NCBI GenBank assembly: GCA_009763385.1
Contig: CM019826.1
Coordinates: 94,596,848-94,660,847, forward strand
Source: Coix lacryma-jobi var. lacryma-jobi
Taxonomy: Eukaryota > Streptophyta > Magnoliopsida > Poales > Poaceae
Direction: 5' to 3'
DNA: 64,000 bases
This document shows positions 31,655 to 43,231 of the stretch, piece after piece. Every line of letters starts with the position of its first letter. Positions within the stretch are counted from its first letter, which is position 1. The notes beneath the pieces were generated by a model that worked only from the letters and a program-made list of their open reading frames with translations, made no database searches and was not told the DNA's origin. The translations under genes and the position numbers were made by a program.

Positions 31655-33218
31655 ATGGGGGAAATATTTTGGTTCTTGTACCATAAACTGACTATTTTTC
31701 GTTTATCTTGTTCTCTTTTGCATTTCAGCATACGCTTTGACATTCAGAGCTTCATGTATATAATCTAAAGAATGTAACTATGCTCTATATAGGCTTTGCT
31801 CCGATGCTTTATGATGATGTTGTAGCTTATGCTCTTTCTGATCACTGATACATGTTGTGAGCGGAGCTATTCTATGAATGGTGAATTTTGCTAAATAAAC
31901 ATAAAACTTGAAAATGTTCACCATTGAGATATGTAACTAGCATGTGTAGAATGTGTAGAAATCACTTGTGTTTTTCGTATATGCTAGGTTGCTACGTCTC
32001 TAGTTCTGAGTCCTTCACTTGCTTGGTATGTTCATATTGTGTTTTAAAACTGGAACCAAGTTAAGTGAATTAGAAAGATCGAGATGGGATTGCTTGTCAG
32101 CACATCACAGTTACGAGACTGTTTCTCATTGCACTTTGAGTTAAACATGAGTTGTGTAGTGTATGACCGAAACTGTTGCTTTAAGCTTCTGATTGCTTCT
32201 GCATAGGCTTCGCACAGTTGATAAGTTAGGCGATGACAAGTTCTCAACCTCTCGCAATCACATGCTGAAATTTAATCTTGTGTAATTTAACCGCTGCTAC
32301 TCCGATAAAATTTGGATACACAAGTCTATGTTTCATTCTATAGCATGATGATTGAACTGTGCTAGGAGTAGTTCACCTTGTATACATGTTTAGCACTTGT
32401 TTGATTTCCTGTCTTCACATACTTAGTGCTATTTTGATGGTGAATACCTTTTTGGCTAAAAACTGCTCTTTTTGCTCCAATGTTCAAAATTTATATTTGG
32501 TGATCAGTTTGAGCCTTTGCTAGCTTCTTATGGATATTGTTAAGTCATCAGATCAAAACTGTTTAGAGCATTCTTGCACTCTCTTGATTACATTCCTGAA
32601 GCTGCTAACTTGCATTTTTACTCATATGCATTTTTGGTGGGAGATATTCTGTCAAGGGGGAGACATTTGAGTGCGTGTGCACATTTGCTTGCTGGTGCAT
32701 TTTCAACTAAGGGGGAGAAAATATTGACAAATCCTGTGTTCCCTAGGTTGTGTGCACTAGTTGAGGAGGAGTTTGCTAGTTGTGTTGAGCCTTTGCCTCC
32801 TTCTTGAGGAACTAGCAAACGTTTTCAGCTCAGTTTTCAGCTCTTCAATTGGTATCGAACTCTTTTTGGTTTTGAGTTGGTAACAGTTGGTATTGATTTG
32901 CTTCGCTAGCGGTGTTGAGCCTCTGCCTCTTCTTGAGGGCTAGCTCTGTTTTGCTTGAATTTCAGTTGATCTTTCAATTGGTATCAAGTTTTCTCGCTAG
33001 CGGTGTTGAGCCTCTGCCTCTTCTTGAGGGCTAGCTTTGCTTTGCTTGGTTGCGTCGAGCCGTTGCCCATGTCTTTGGGAACCAAGTTGTCTTGCTCTTT
33101 CCACTTGACCTTCTTCGGCTTTGCTATGCTTTTGGGTCATTTGGTCGAGTTCTATCTTTTTCTTCCTTCCTTCCTCTATTCCATTATGATTTGTGTTGGT
33201 AGTTGACAATGCACTCAT
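31655..33218 (+). other. D1: long 3' noncoding region with tandem repeats
   Basis: About 1.5 kb with no recognisable ORF; some SIRE-type elements carry an env-like ORF here, but none is visible. Between about 32766 and 33090 a unit containing GTGTTGAGCCTCTGCCTC, TTCTTGAGG and GCTAGC recurs about three times. Between units, CTTCAATTGGTATCGA (32843-32858) and TTTCAATTGGTATCAA (32972-32987) copy the LTR-end/PBS junction. Confidence 0.6.
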
Positions 33219-33230
33219 CAAGGGGGAGAT
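33219..33230 (+). promoter_or_regulatory. Polypurine tract of D1
   Basis: CAAGGGGGAGAT directly precedes the LTR start TGCGGATACATGG. The same tract, on the minus strand, abuts D3's LTR at 45125-45137. Confidence 0.85.
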
Positions 33231-35000
33231 TGCGGATACATGGGTGTATGCCGAGTCTCTGAGTGATGAGTGATTGTCAACTGGGATGATGCGCATGTTC
33301 TTTGGCTTGTGTTGTGCAGGTGTCGAGCATGGATACAGTGATCAGAGGCAAGGTGAAGGTCAAGTAGAGACAGGCCATGCCGATGGAACGAGAGTGGCGA
33401 AGGGCGGACGTGAGGCTTGGACTGAGGGACCGGTGGCCCGAGGATCAGCTGTGGTGGTTGACAGCCTGGGACAGCGACGAGCGAAGACTTGCGGGCATGG
33501 TGTTGCCTCGGTCGAGGACCTGGGGACACGTGTCGGTGGACGGGGTGCACGAGCGGTGCATCCCCTCTACGGCTCGGTTTGGTGGTTGAGCCACAGAAAA
33601 ACCACCGAGTGGACGGTTTCCAGGTTTGGGCCTCAAAACCTAGGCGCTGATGGTTTCCAAGTTTGGGCCATAAAACTCGGGCTGAGGACGGTTTCCAGGT
33701 TTGGGCCTCAAAATCTGGGTGCTGCGGGTTTGCTGAGTTTGGGCCACAAAACTCAGGCTACGGTCGGCTGGTTTCCCGGTTTGGGCCTCAAAACCGGGGG
33801 TTGGCTGTGAAGGCTGGTTTCCCGGTTTGGGCCACAAAACCGGGGGTGCGACGTCCAGGAAAAGGACAAGCAGAGCGGTGGCAGCACGTGGCGGCGATCG
33901 GTGAGGTTGCGTCGAGGCAACGCTACCAGTTGTGCGGGCGTGGCCGTCGGATCACCACCTACCATGAGTTGGTCCAGAATAACCCTAGGGTTTAGCTGGT
34001 TCGCTCTGTAATTAGAGAGGGGTAGAGTAGGAAATAGAATTAGGATAAGTAGAGGGAGACACCCTCCTCCCTTTCTATCTCAGTCATTTGCTCTTTGCTT
34101 CTAGGGTTTCTTGCTCTCCCCATCCCCTGCTGTAGCGAGCTGAGATCCACAGAGAAGAGAACAATACCTCTGTGCTCGTGAGATTTTGAGGAAGTGAGAC
34201 TGTAATCTCACTATTGTAGCGTGTGGTAGCCACACGGTTGCAAATTCATGGTTGTGATTCACATTTTGTTCGTGTTCTTCGCGGGTTGCTTTTCTCCACA
34301 TTTTTTCCCGTCGATTGATCTCTTTGTTCTGTGCATCTCTTGCAAATCCATTTGAACCAAGTTGTTCTAGATCGTGAGGCACTTGTTTCCACCGAAGGAA
34401 TTCACCTCTAACCTCACGAGCTAGTAGATCGGTCGATTTTTCTCTTGGATCGGTTTTTGCTTCCTTTGCCCCGATTTCTTCCAATTCACCGATTTGGAGT
34501 TAGGTTCGAGCCATGATTCTCTTGGGATAGCTCACTAACCTCCTTGGAACTCCTCATACAAAGTCTAAGCCTTAGTGCTTTTGATTCGGAGGAGATCGAG
34601 TTAAATTCGCGGAAGAACAGCACTGAATCGGGGGCATCGGACGCTAGGGTTCGTGGCATCGGACGCTGACCCGAATAGCATTGGACGCTGACCCGAATAG
34701 CATTGGACGCTCCGTTGCCAGCGTCCGATGCTGCTGAGTCTGCGCAGTTTCGTCCGCGGTTCGTTCGTTCGTTGTCGGTTTTGATTTTCGGCTTTTGCGT
34801 TGGGTTTCTAGAGTCGTAAGGTGTCTTGCTGTGCTTTTTAGAAGCACCCACCCTATCTCTAGGGTCGTGGACACTTACGAGCTCTAGGGTTTGCTCTTGG
34901 GGTTGATTTTCGGGATAGTGGCAACAAGTTTCCGAAAGGAAAGTTTGAAGCTCTCATTCACCCCCCTCTGGTCGCTTTCTGGTAGCCTCTCGGTCCTTCA
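33231..35000 (+). repeat. 3' LTR of D1
   Basis: 1770 bp, TGCGGATACATGG to CGGTCCTTCA. It contains the stem-loop array (33581-33846), the AACCCTAGGGTTTA palindrome near 33980-33993, and a shortened CATCGGACGCT cluster (34632-34735) with a 22-bp direct duplication. D2's integrase sequence follows at 35001. Confidence 0.9.
33581..33846 (+). repeat. Stem-loop array in D1 3' LTR
   Basis: The same seven hairpins as 24168-24432. The second, third and fourth have single arm mismatches (CCTAGG, CCAAG/CTCGG and TCTGG), which suggests relaxed pressure after insertion. Confidence 0.88.
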
Positions 35001-36165
35001 AACGAGACTCAAATTTGTCCAGGTTGCCTTTCTTAAGTATAAAACAGTGGCAACCAAAGACTCTAAAGTAACTCACCATGGGCAGTTTTCCAAAACGCAA
35101 CTCATAAGAAGTCTTTTTCAATAAAGCTCGGAGAAAAATGCGATTGGAAATGTAGCATGCAGTGCTCATCGCTTCGGCCCAATATCGCCTAGGAGTCCTA
35201 TGCTCATCGAGCATCGTCCTGGCCATCTCTACAAGGGTCTGATTCTTCCTTTCTACAACACCATTCTGAGGCGGTGTGTAGGGGGAAGAAAACTGATGCT
35301 CTAAACCCAAAGAGTTACAAAACTTCTCAAAATCCGAATTCTTGAATTCGGAACCATTATCACTCCAAATAGCTCGCATCGAGTTCATAGGGAACTTGTT
35401 CTGAAGACGCAAAATCAGATTGCAAGCATAGGAGAAAGTCTCGGTCTTCTCAGCTAAAAAGAAGACCCACGAATATCTCAAAAAATCGTCAACAACAACA
35501 AGCACATACCACTTCCCCCCAACAGAGCTCACTCGAGCCGGACCAACAAGGTCCATGTGCAAAAGCTCTCCAGGGTGCCTGGTCATAACCTGAGTCAATG
35601 GATGGTGGGGAGCGGCAACCATCTTCCCATGTCTACAAGAATGGCAAACAAGATCCTTCTCCATGGATAACATGGGCAATCCTCGGATTAGGACAAGAGA
35701 ACTAAGCCTTGCAAGCAAGTCGAAGCTCAGGTGACCAAGTCTCCTATGGCACTTCCAAAGATCAGAGGGGGAAGGTCCAGCCAAAAGACAACGAGAAATT
35801 CCAAATGACTCCGAGAAATCCGCATGAAAGACTTTCCCAAAGGGCGAAATCTCACAAACAAGATTGCCCTGAGGATCCAAAATACGACTGAGATTCAGCT
35901 TAAAACGAATCTCATAGTCGTCATCAAAGAGTTGCAAAACAGAAAGAAGGTTAAAATGCAAGTTAGAAACAAGAGCAACATCGCGCAACACAAAGTGCTC
36001 ATTAACTCGCACCGACCCACGAGACAACACTTTACCTTTGCTATTGTCGCCGAAGGTGATAAACTCCTTTCCGGCAACTGGACTAAGACTGGAGAACCAC
36101 TTGGCGTTTCCGGTCATGTGCCTCGAACACCCAGAATCCACCAACCAAACGTTCTCCAATCGTTT
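35001..36165 (-). pseudogene. pol: D2: protease and integrase (truncated)
   Basis: On the minus strand it opens WLVDSGCSRHMTGN with an intact D-S-G. HHCC-type CHRRLGHLSFDLL and CHSCRHGK, LLHMDLVGPARVSS, IWSDNGSEFKNSDFEKF and GVVERKNQTLVEMA follow, so D, D and E are all present. It is open for about 390 codons without a stop and is the best integrase here. It ends within NLDKFESR at 35001, where D1's LTR begins. D2's RT and RNase H are missing. Confidence 0.88.
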
Positions 36166-36173
36166 TACCTACA

Positions 36174-38797
36174 TTAATAAAAAGACATAGGGTGAGCATA
36201 CGGTCCAACACTAGGGTTAGTGAAGTAGGGAGAATACCAGTGTTGGGCCGGCTGCTCAAAAGAACGGTTAGCAGAAAAACCATTCCTAGCACGTCTACGA
36301 GAAGAGCGATCACCACGTAGAGGAAAACGTGGTCCGCTAAGGGAGGTGCGTCTATCGCGATACTCAAAACGCGGTGGGGGAAAACGCTCAACTACAAAGG
36401 CACCGCCACGGGGTCCATAGCCTACAATTGCACGCTCCCTCCGGGCACGACCTCCTCGCAGCCTAGGCCTAGGAGCTTCAGGATTCGGACCTATAGGCCT
36501 AGCAGCATGCCTCTGAACATTAGGCACATGTACATCATGGAAGGGATGGTACATGTCCATGTTGTTCATCTCCTTTGCACGGCGCTCCTCTCTCTTGCGC
36601 CGAAAGCAAAACTGACTCAAGTGTCCATCTCTCCCAAAATGCTCACAATGGTACCTCACCGCTCTCATAGGGGGTTGTTGGTACTCATAGTAGTGGTGTG
36701 GATCAGTTTGCCCTTCTGTGGCAAAAGCTCCTCTTGGATGGGTGGCATGGTGTCCAACTTGTTCCTGAGGTGGTTTGGTTTTGGAGCCCATGATTGTTTC
36801 TTTGGTGGAGCTCTCGGAGGTTCGACAAAGACCCCATCCTTGGTGTTAGGCTTGAGAGGCTCTTTGGGTGGAATCTTGGTAAGCTTAGGAGTAGTGGTGG
36901 AGTTGGGCTTCTCACATGGGTTAAGACCACTCGACTCTCCAATCTTTCCAAAAGACGAAACATCAACACCCGGAGCAAAGCCTACACCTGGACCTCCTGC
37001 AGCACGCTTGAACTGGGAGATCATCATCCCAAGCTGCGGCTCACCACTCAACACCCATGACAAGATGGTCCGAAGGTATGTGTTTTCCTTCTCGGTTTGC
37101 ATCTTGTCATGCTTCACATTCGCAATCTCCATCTCCAAACCTTCACAAAGAACGCACCTAGTCACACATGTGCTATCCGAGCTGGCCTTCCCAAGAGACA
37201 CAATCTTGGCATTCTTCTCTGCCAACTCGGATTGCAAGCCCGCATAGGACTTGCACGCACACAACAGCGAGGATCTAGCCTTCAGCTCATCAACCTCTCC
37301 TACCAACACAGCATACTTGCTTCTCAAAGTGAGAAGGTCAGTCATGTGTGTGGTGCACATCTCACACTCCTCCTCATCGGTAACAACTACGGTGGACTTG
37401 ACAGATTCAAGTTCCTTCACCGTATCCTCCCACTTCTGCTTAAACTCCTTGCGCTCTCTAGCAGCACGGCTAAGCAACTTATCCTGACTAAGGAGCACGG
37501 CAGTAAGCTTCTCGGCCTCAGCAGAAAGCTCGTCGAGGGTCTGAGATACCTGGGAGGTGTCGTCGTCGTCGTCGTCGTTCCGAGGGGTGTCCTCCAGCTC
37601 GCCGTTGACCTCCTTACCGAGAGCCATGGTGCAGAAACCCTCGTCGTCAGTGAAGAAGCAGAGGCCGTTGAGCTTGTCCTCGATCTTCTTCTTCTTCTCG
37701 GACTCATCATCGCTTGAGGAAGCGGAGTCGTCATCCGAGTCATCGACGTCGCTGAGCGTGGCGAAGAATGCACGCTGCTCAGCCTGGGCCTTCTTCAAGT
37801 ACTTGGTCTTGATGTACTCCTTGTTGAAGCCGCCCTTCCGCTTGTGCCTTGCAGGGACGTACTTCTCCTTGCGCTTGCCGGAGTCGTACTTGTGCCCATG
37901 ATCCGCCTTGCCGAAGACTTGCTTGTTCTTCTTCCGGCAATTGGCGATGAAGTGGTTGGGGTCGCCGCACTCGAAGCATCCTGAGGGTCCTCCTCCGCGG
38001 CGATGGTTCATGCGGTTGTTGTGAAACCGCGAGAACCGGTTGGCGAGCAAAGCCAACTCGTCATCCCCCAAAGACTCCAGCTGCTCCTCTGTGACAAAAA
38101 AGAGAGAAGAGAGTGCAACACCTCCAGAGGGGTTAGCAGAAGAGCCAGACAACAAAGCCATTGACGGGCCAGAAGGATTTTCATAAGAAGCCCTCACCAT
38201 GGCATCGATCTCACTGGACTTGAGCTTACTGAAGAGCTCATCGCATGTGAGGGTCTCATAGTTAGGCGATTCGATGATCGCCTGAACCTTGGAATCCCAC
38301 ACCGATCGATCAAGAGTATTGAGTAGCTTGAGAGCTCTCTCAAGATCGTTGAAAGGCAACAACTCCTTGTTAGCCCTCATCCTGTTGACAATCACCTAAA
38401 AGCGAGCGAATAAACTCTCTATGCTCTCGCCAGGCATATGTCGAAAGTTCTCATACTCTCGCTTGAACTACTCGTAGAGTCGGGTTTTGACTTGAGAGGT
38501 TCCCTCATGGAAACGCATGAGGGTAGCCCAAATCTCCCGAGCCGTGGCGAGGTGAGAAATGCGATCAAACTCACTCATGCTCAGACATGACAAAAGAGCA
38601 TTACGGGCTCGGCTATTGACATCGTGCTCATCGATCTGAAGCTGAGAGACACGAGCAGCCAAAACCACGTAATCGACAGAGTTGCAAATATCCCAGATGG
38701 AAGCACCCAAACTCTGCAGATAGGCCGACATGCGTATCTTCCAATACGCATAGTTCGTCCCATCAAAAAACGGCGGTTTGCCCACACCGCGATCCAT
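36174..38797 (-). pseudogene. gag: D2: gag
   Basis: Starts MDRGVGKPPFFDGTNYAYW at 38797. One stop near 38468 (after TRLYE) and one near 38397 (FARF-stop-VIVN) split the Gag domain; the long part then stays open for 576 codons. The zinc knuckle CFECGDPNHFIANC is intact (C-C-H-C), followed by the acidic and coiled-coil-like parts. A frameshift near 36700 leads to the second knuckle (YHCEHFGRDGHLSQFC, one Cys replaced by Phe) and the Arg-rich end, stopping after HPMSFY as in D1 and D3. Confidence 0.87.
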
Positions 38798-38843
38798 GTC
38801 GCCTTCTGTGGATTTGGAACCGGTTAAGGTGGAAGATCCTTAA

Positions 38844-38858
38844 CCTGCTTCGATACCA
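38844..38858 (-). promoter_or_regulatory. Primer-binding site of D2 (initiator tRNA-Met)
   Basis: Minus strand TGGTATCGAAGCAGG, two bases from the LTR end, one change from D1's. Confidence 0.78.
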
Positions 38859-38860
38859 AT

Positions 38861-40932
38861 TGAAGGACCGAGAATGCAATAGCAAGGCGACCAGAGTGGG
38901 GGTGAATGGGAGCACAAAAATTTCTCTTGAAACTTTGGCCTTTTGTCCCGAAAATCAACCCCCGAAAGCTTCGATCGAAACCGTGATGCCCACGACCCTT
39001 GGAAGAGGGTGGATGATCCCTAGGATCACAGCGAGGCACCACAAAGCGATAGCAAACCAAACGCCAAAGACACTGGCACAAGTTCGACCCTCAAAAACCA
39101 TGTCCCGAACGTAGATAGACGGCTACGTCGAGAAACTCCTAAATACCTATGTTAACTAGTAGCAAAGATACCTAGAGAGGTTCCTTGATCAACTCTAGGG
39201 CCAAACGAGAAGTCCGGAAACCGAGTGGAGAAGCCGGCAGACCAAACGCACCATACCGGAACACACAGTCAACTCGCGGACTGTCCGGACCTGGGATCCT
39301 GGACTATCCGCTCCTACTGCGGAATGTCCGCTAGGGGATGGCAGACTGTCCGCCGGTCAAAAGTGCAAACACGCACTGGTTCTGAAAGTCCCCTGGACAG
39401 TCCCAGACTGTCCGTGATTCATACCGGCGGACTGTCCGCCGGTCAACCCAGACCCAAACAGCAAGGACTCGTGGCCACTGGTCTGGCCAAGTCCCTGACG
39501 CGCGGACTGTCCGCGGGAGGAACGGCGGACTGTCCGCGACCTCACAGTGAGGCCGATTTCGGTCGCCCCTCACACAACTCTTCCCAAATCCGAATCAAAA
39601 CTCAATCCCACATTCCCAAACTTGGAGAGGATGATCACGAGGTAGTTAGGAGACTATCCCCAGGAAATCATCCGCTCAAATCGACTCAATCACCAGGAAA
39701 TCGAAAGGGGAGGAGTATGAACGAAAAAGCGCCACGAAAACGAAATCGACCCGATCTACTTGCTCGTGAGGAGTTAGATAAATTCCTTAGGTGGAAATGA
39801 TCTCCTCACTATAAAGATCAAGTTGATTCAAATGGATTTCGCAAAGACGCAGTAGAGAGGGAGATCGAGTGACGAAAAAATCACGGAGAAACCAAGAACA
39901 CGAACAAAACGCGAATCAAGTCATCGATCTACAACCGTGTGGCTACCACACGCTACAACAGTGAGATTACGGTCTCACTTCCTCAAAATCTCCAGTACAT
40001 AGAGGTATGGTTCTCTGCGGATCTCAGTAGCTACAGCAGGGGATTGGGAGAGCAGGAAACCCTAGAAGCAAAGAGCAAATGACTGAGATAGAATGGGAGG
40101 AGGGTGTCTCACTCTACTTATCCTAATGATAATTCCTACTCTACCCCTCTCTAATTACAAAGCGAACCAGCTAAACCCTAGGGTTATTCTGGACCAACTT
40201 GAAGATGCTGGTGATCCGACGGCCACGCCCGCACAACTAGTAGCGTTGCCTCGACGCAACCTCACCGATTGCCGCCACGTGCTGCCACCGCTCCGCTCGT
40301 CCTTTTCCTGGACTTCGCCCCCGGTTTTGAGGCCCAAACCGGGAAACCAGTCTTCACGACCAACCCCCGGTTTCGAGGCCCAAACCGGGAAACCAGCCGT
40401 CCATCGCCTGAGTTTTGTGGCCCAAACTCAGAAACCCGCAGCACCCAGGTTTTGAGGCCCAAACCTGGAAACCGTCCTCAGCCCGAGTTTTGTGGCCCAA
40501 ACTCGGAAACCATCAGCGCCCAGGTTTTGAGGCCCAAACCTGGAAACCGTCCACTCGATGGTTATTCTGTGGCTCAACCACCAAACCGAGCCGTAGAGGT
40601 GATGCACCGCCCGTGCACCCCGTCCACCAACACGTGTCCCCAGGTCCTCGACCCAGGCAACACCATGCCCGCAAGTCTCCGCTCGTCGCTGTCCCAGGCT
40701 ATCAGCCACCATAGCTGATCCTCGGGCCACCGGTCCCTCAGTCCAAGCCTCACGTCCACCCTTCGCCACTCTCGGTCCATCGGCACAGCACGTCTCTACT
40801 TGACCTTCACCATGCCCCTGATCACTGTATCTGTGCTCGACACCTGCACAACACAAGCCAAAGAACATGTGCATTATCCCAGTTGACAATCACTCATCAC
40901 TCAGAGACTCGGCATACACCCATGTATCCGCA
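38861..40932 (-). repeat. 5' LTR of D2
   Basis: 2072 bp from TGAAGGACCGAG to CATGTATCCGCA on the + strand (the reverse of TGCGGATACATG...GGTCCTTCA). CGATG follows, against CGAAG before the other end at 22108-22112. It contains a cluster of GCGGACTGTCCGC palindromes (about 39266-39545), AACCCTAGGGTT near 40174-40185 and the stem-loop array (40319-40582). Confidence 0.9.
39266..39545. repeat. Cluster of GGACTGTCCG-type palindromes in D2 LTR
   Basis: About ten copies of the CGGACTGTCCG core, several as GCGGACTGTCCGC, are spread over 280 bp. At the same LTR position D1 has CATCGGACGCT repeats, and the solo LTR and D3 have GACCGGACGC repeats, so the motif type is uniform within an LTR but differs between copies. 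Confidence 0.75.
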
Positions 40933-42023
40933 CGATGGACTCATGAACGATCGTGTTCACAAAAGATGCGGACATGATGTTCGCCCCGATAGTTGGATTG
41001 TAAAGCACTTCTATCTAGCCTCCGCTAATTTTAGCATGGATGATCGAACAAGAGGGACTGATCTAAATTTCTTCAGAAAAGAGTTCCGCTTGTTCCACCC
41101 GATCGCTACTTATAACGGGTAGCGACTCCTTTGTATGACGGGTTTCTCGAGGTTCAAGAGGAGTAGCAGAAAATGGTGGCTTCTTCCGGCGTGCATACTT
41201 CGAGGGATTTACATGATCGTCAGGGTAATATTCCTCAAAGAACGGAAAATCTGAAGGAAGGTAAAATTCCTTTGGAGATTCCGTTAGCGATGATGGTCTC
41301 TGAGTTTGAATCTCAATTTTGACCTAAGCCGAAGAGACCACCTCATGCTGAGGTTCGCTTTCCGTCTAGAGGGGAAGGGGCGTGTTTTCTAGAATAAGAT
41401 CTAGAAGAGCTTCTCCTTCTTTTGTGGTTTTTCACCTGAATGATCCTCCAGCGGAAATGTCCAGCTGTAGGGCAGACTCCTTGTTCAGCCCTGACCAGAA
41501 AAGTTGCAACAACACGTGGTCGGGTAGAGACATGTCTGGGCCTAATTATGAAAGGATTGTAAATCTCTCCCAGGCTGCAATGTGACAGTGCTACTCTTTT
41601 TGTTATGAAAGTTGAGTGTCTCTCTTGTATGATAGATAGATATTAGATATAGGAAAGAACGCGAGGCAGAAAGCTGTTCCGCAATTACTTCCATCTCTGA
41701 ACTACTCTCCTATGGTATGGTTGTACCATTGTTTCGCTCTATTAGATAGAGAGAACGTAAACAATTTCCAAAGTAATGTTTCTTGTGACATGCCTACAAT
41801 CGTCAGGCACGCACAGAGTAACTCAAAACTCTCGTACGTGATTGTAGGGGTTTTCATGATCGTACCCCGAGAAGGGCGGTTCACAAACCATGGCTATAAA
41901 GTTAGGGCGGAGTTCATAGCCTGAAGCTATGATTGGCTTTGACGATTGTGGTGGCTCGCAGAACTTGACCCATGGAGCAGAAAAGTTTTGGATTGATTGT
42001 GGCGGCTCCATAGGTAAGAACAA
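40933..42023 (-). pseudogene. gag: C: gag
   Basis: The minus-strand reading begins near 42023 (FLPMEPPQSIQNFSAPW) and shows GYELRPNFIAMVCEPPFSG, ENPYNHVREF, then after a frameshift LLCACLTIVGMSQETLLWKL and RAKQWYNHTIGE, block for block similar to B's gag (GYQFRPGF, ENPHTHLREF, KQWYAHSIRG). Beyond 41700 it is heavily frameshifted to the D2 insertion point at 40932/40933. It would encode the particle protein; here it is dead. Confidence 0.75.
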
Positions 42024-42090
42024 AGAAACGAAAGTTAGAATGCAAAGGATACACGGGCAAACTAGGTTTGGAGACTAAAGGCGACAAACA

Positions 42091-42109
42091 TTCCCCAGCA
42101 ACGGCACCA
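42091..42109 (-). promoter_or_regulatory. Primer-binding site of C (tRNA-Asp)
   Basis: Minus strand TGGTGCCGTTGCTGGGGAA, two substitutions from the tRNA-Asp complement, with the spacer AGCATTTC to the LTR. Confidence 0.78.
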
Positions 42110-42117
42110 GAAATGCT

Positions 42118-42731
42118 TGTTTGGTATTTCTTAGCGTAAGCAAGTTGTCGCAAGCGAACGGAACCGTTGCAGGGCACTATCACATCCGCCGGAAGTATTG
42201 CAGGTATCATATTTTCCACATGGAAAGGTTGTCGGATAGAGGGCTATAAATCGCCCGGCTTAGGTAAGAAGAAGGATGACTTAGGGTAGCAAAGCTTCTG
42301 TAGGTAACGAGTCCTTAGGTGCTCAAACTCAACTAACGTAGCTTGCTTTGGTCAATGGGTGGAGACCCATTTCCCAGTCTATGTCGATACAGCTCTACCT
42401 GGAATCCCGAACGTGGGTGGATTACGAAGGACTGTCAGGGCTGTCACCACCTGCCGCCTACCTCCTCAACCGTGGAGACTCACGCAACCAGCCTGCAACC
42501 GCATAGCCTAAACACCACATTTACACTAAGGGCCACTACTCTAGCGACGATCAGGACTTGCACCCTCTTACTAGAGCAGCCACCCGAGGGTGAATGATCG
42601 GTCCACTAAACTACGTTAGCGAAAAGCTAGAACACAATAAGAACTTGAAAGATCATCACAGTAATACTTTAAGAGTATTTGGAGATACATGCGAGCGATT
42701 CGTCGAGGTACAAGCGAAGTTGTACCGATGA
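42118..42731 (-). repeat. 5' LTR of C, truncated by D4
   Basis: Closely follows 16497-17105, including the CGGCTTAGGTAAGAAGAAGG block. It breaks off after GTACAAGCGAAGTTGTACCGATGA at 42731 where TGCGGATACATGG begins. The remaining LTR is not in the window. Confidence 0.85.
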
Positions 42732-43231
42732 TGCGGATACATGGGTGTATCCCGGATCTTGAGATGATGAGTGATTGTCAACTAGTTTGATGCACATATT
42801 CTTTGGCTTGTGTTGTCCAGGTGTCGAGCTCGGAGGTGGTGATCGAAGGCAAGGTGAAGGTCTACTAGAGACGTGTCGTGCCGATGGACCCGGAGCGGTG
42901 AAGGGCAGACGAGAGGCTTGGACTGACGGACCGGTGTCCTGAGGATCAGCTGTGGTGGCTGATAGCCTGGGACAGCGACAAGCGAAGACATGTGGTTGGA
43001 CGAGGTGCACGGGCGGTGCATCCGTCTTCGGCTTCGGTTTGGTGGTAGAGCCCCAGAAAAACCACCGAGTGGATGGTTTCCAGGTTTGGTCCTCAAAACC
43101 TGGGTGCTGGCCGATTTCCGAGTTTGGGACTCAAAACTCGGGCTGAGGAAAGTTTCCATGTTTGGGCCACAAAACCTAGGTGATGGCGGGTTTCTGAGTT
43201 TGGGCCACAAAACTTAGCCTGAGGACTGGTT
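42732..43231 (+). repeat. D-family LTR head fragment (D4), + orientation
   Basis: Starts TGCGGATACATGGG and follows the D LTR for 500 bp, through four hairpins of the array (43041-43215, with arms CCAGG/CCTGG, CGAG/CTCG, CTGAG/CTTAG). It stops at the first base of D3's inverted LTR. GATGA precedes it; its other end is lost. Confidence 0.78.

Larger units (their letters stand above)
24154..35000 (+). mobile_element. Element D1: Ty1/copia retrotransposon (SIRE-like), + strand
   Basis: 5' LTR (24154-25762, first about 336 bp lost), initiator-Met PBS, gag, protease, integrase, RT, RNase H, long 3' noncoding region, PPT and 3' LTR (33231-35000). The INT-RT-RH order is Ty1/copia. The large gag with coiled-coil-like and zinc-knuckle regions and the gag-pol discontinuity fit the SIRE/Maximus lineage (tentative). 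Frameshifts and stops occur in every gene. It sits in D2's integrase-RT region, since D2 sequence resumes at 35001. Confidence 0.88.
16497..42731 (-). mobile_element. Element C: non-autonomous Athila-like retrotransposon, minus strand, with D2/D1 nested inside
   Basis: The 3' LTR is at 16497-17868, and the interior runs 17869-22112 and 40933-42117, split by D2. The PBS is at 42091-42109 and the 5' LTR at 42118-42731, itself cut by D4. Without insertions the interior is about 5.4 kb, similar to A. Coding relics are a gag beside the PBS and a protease-like domain; no RT or integrase is visible. It was inserted in B's 3' noncoding region at 16496/16497; the right-hand target duplication lies beyond the later insertions. 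Confidence 0.82.

Noticed and set aside
31655..33218. env-like gene in D1, as expected for some SIRE-type elements
   Set aside because: No open frame or motif found; the longest frames are under 80 codons.
22113..40932. One large palindromic unit (D2/D1) as a single novel element
   Set aside because: Separate LTRs, PBSs and a near-matching target duplication (CGAAG/CGATG) show two nested copia insertions in opposite orientation with a deletion.
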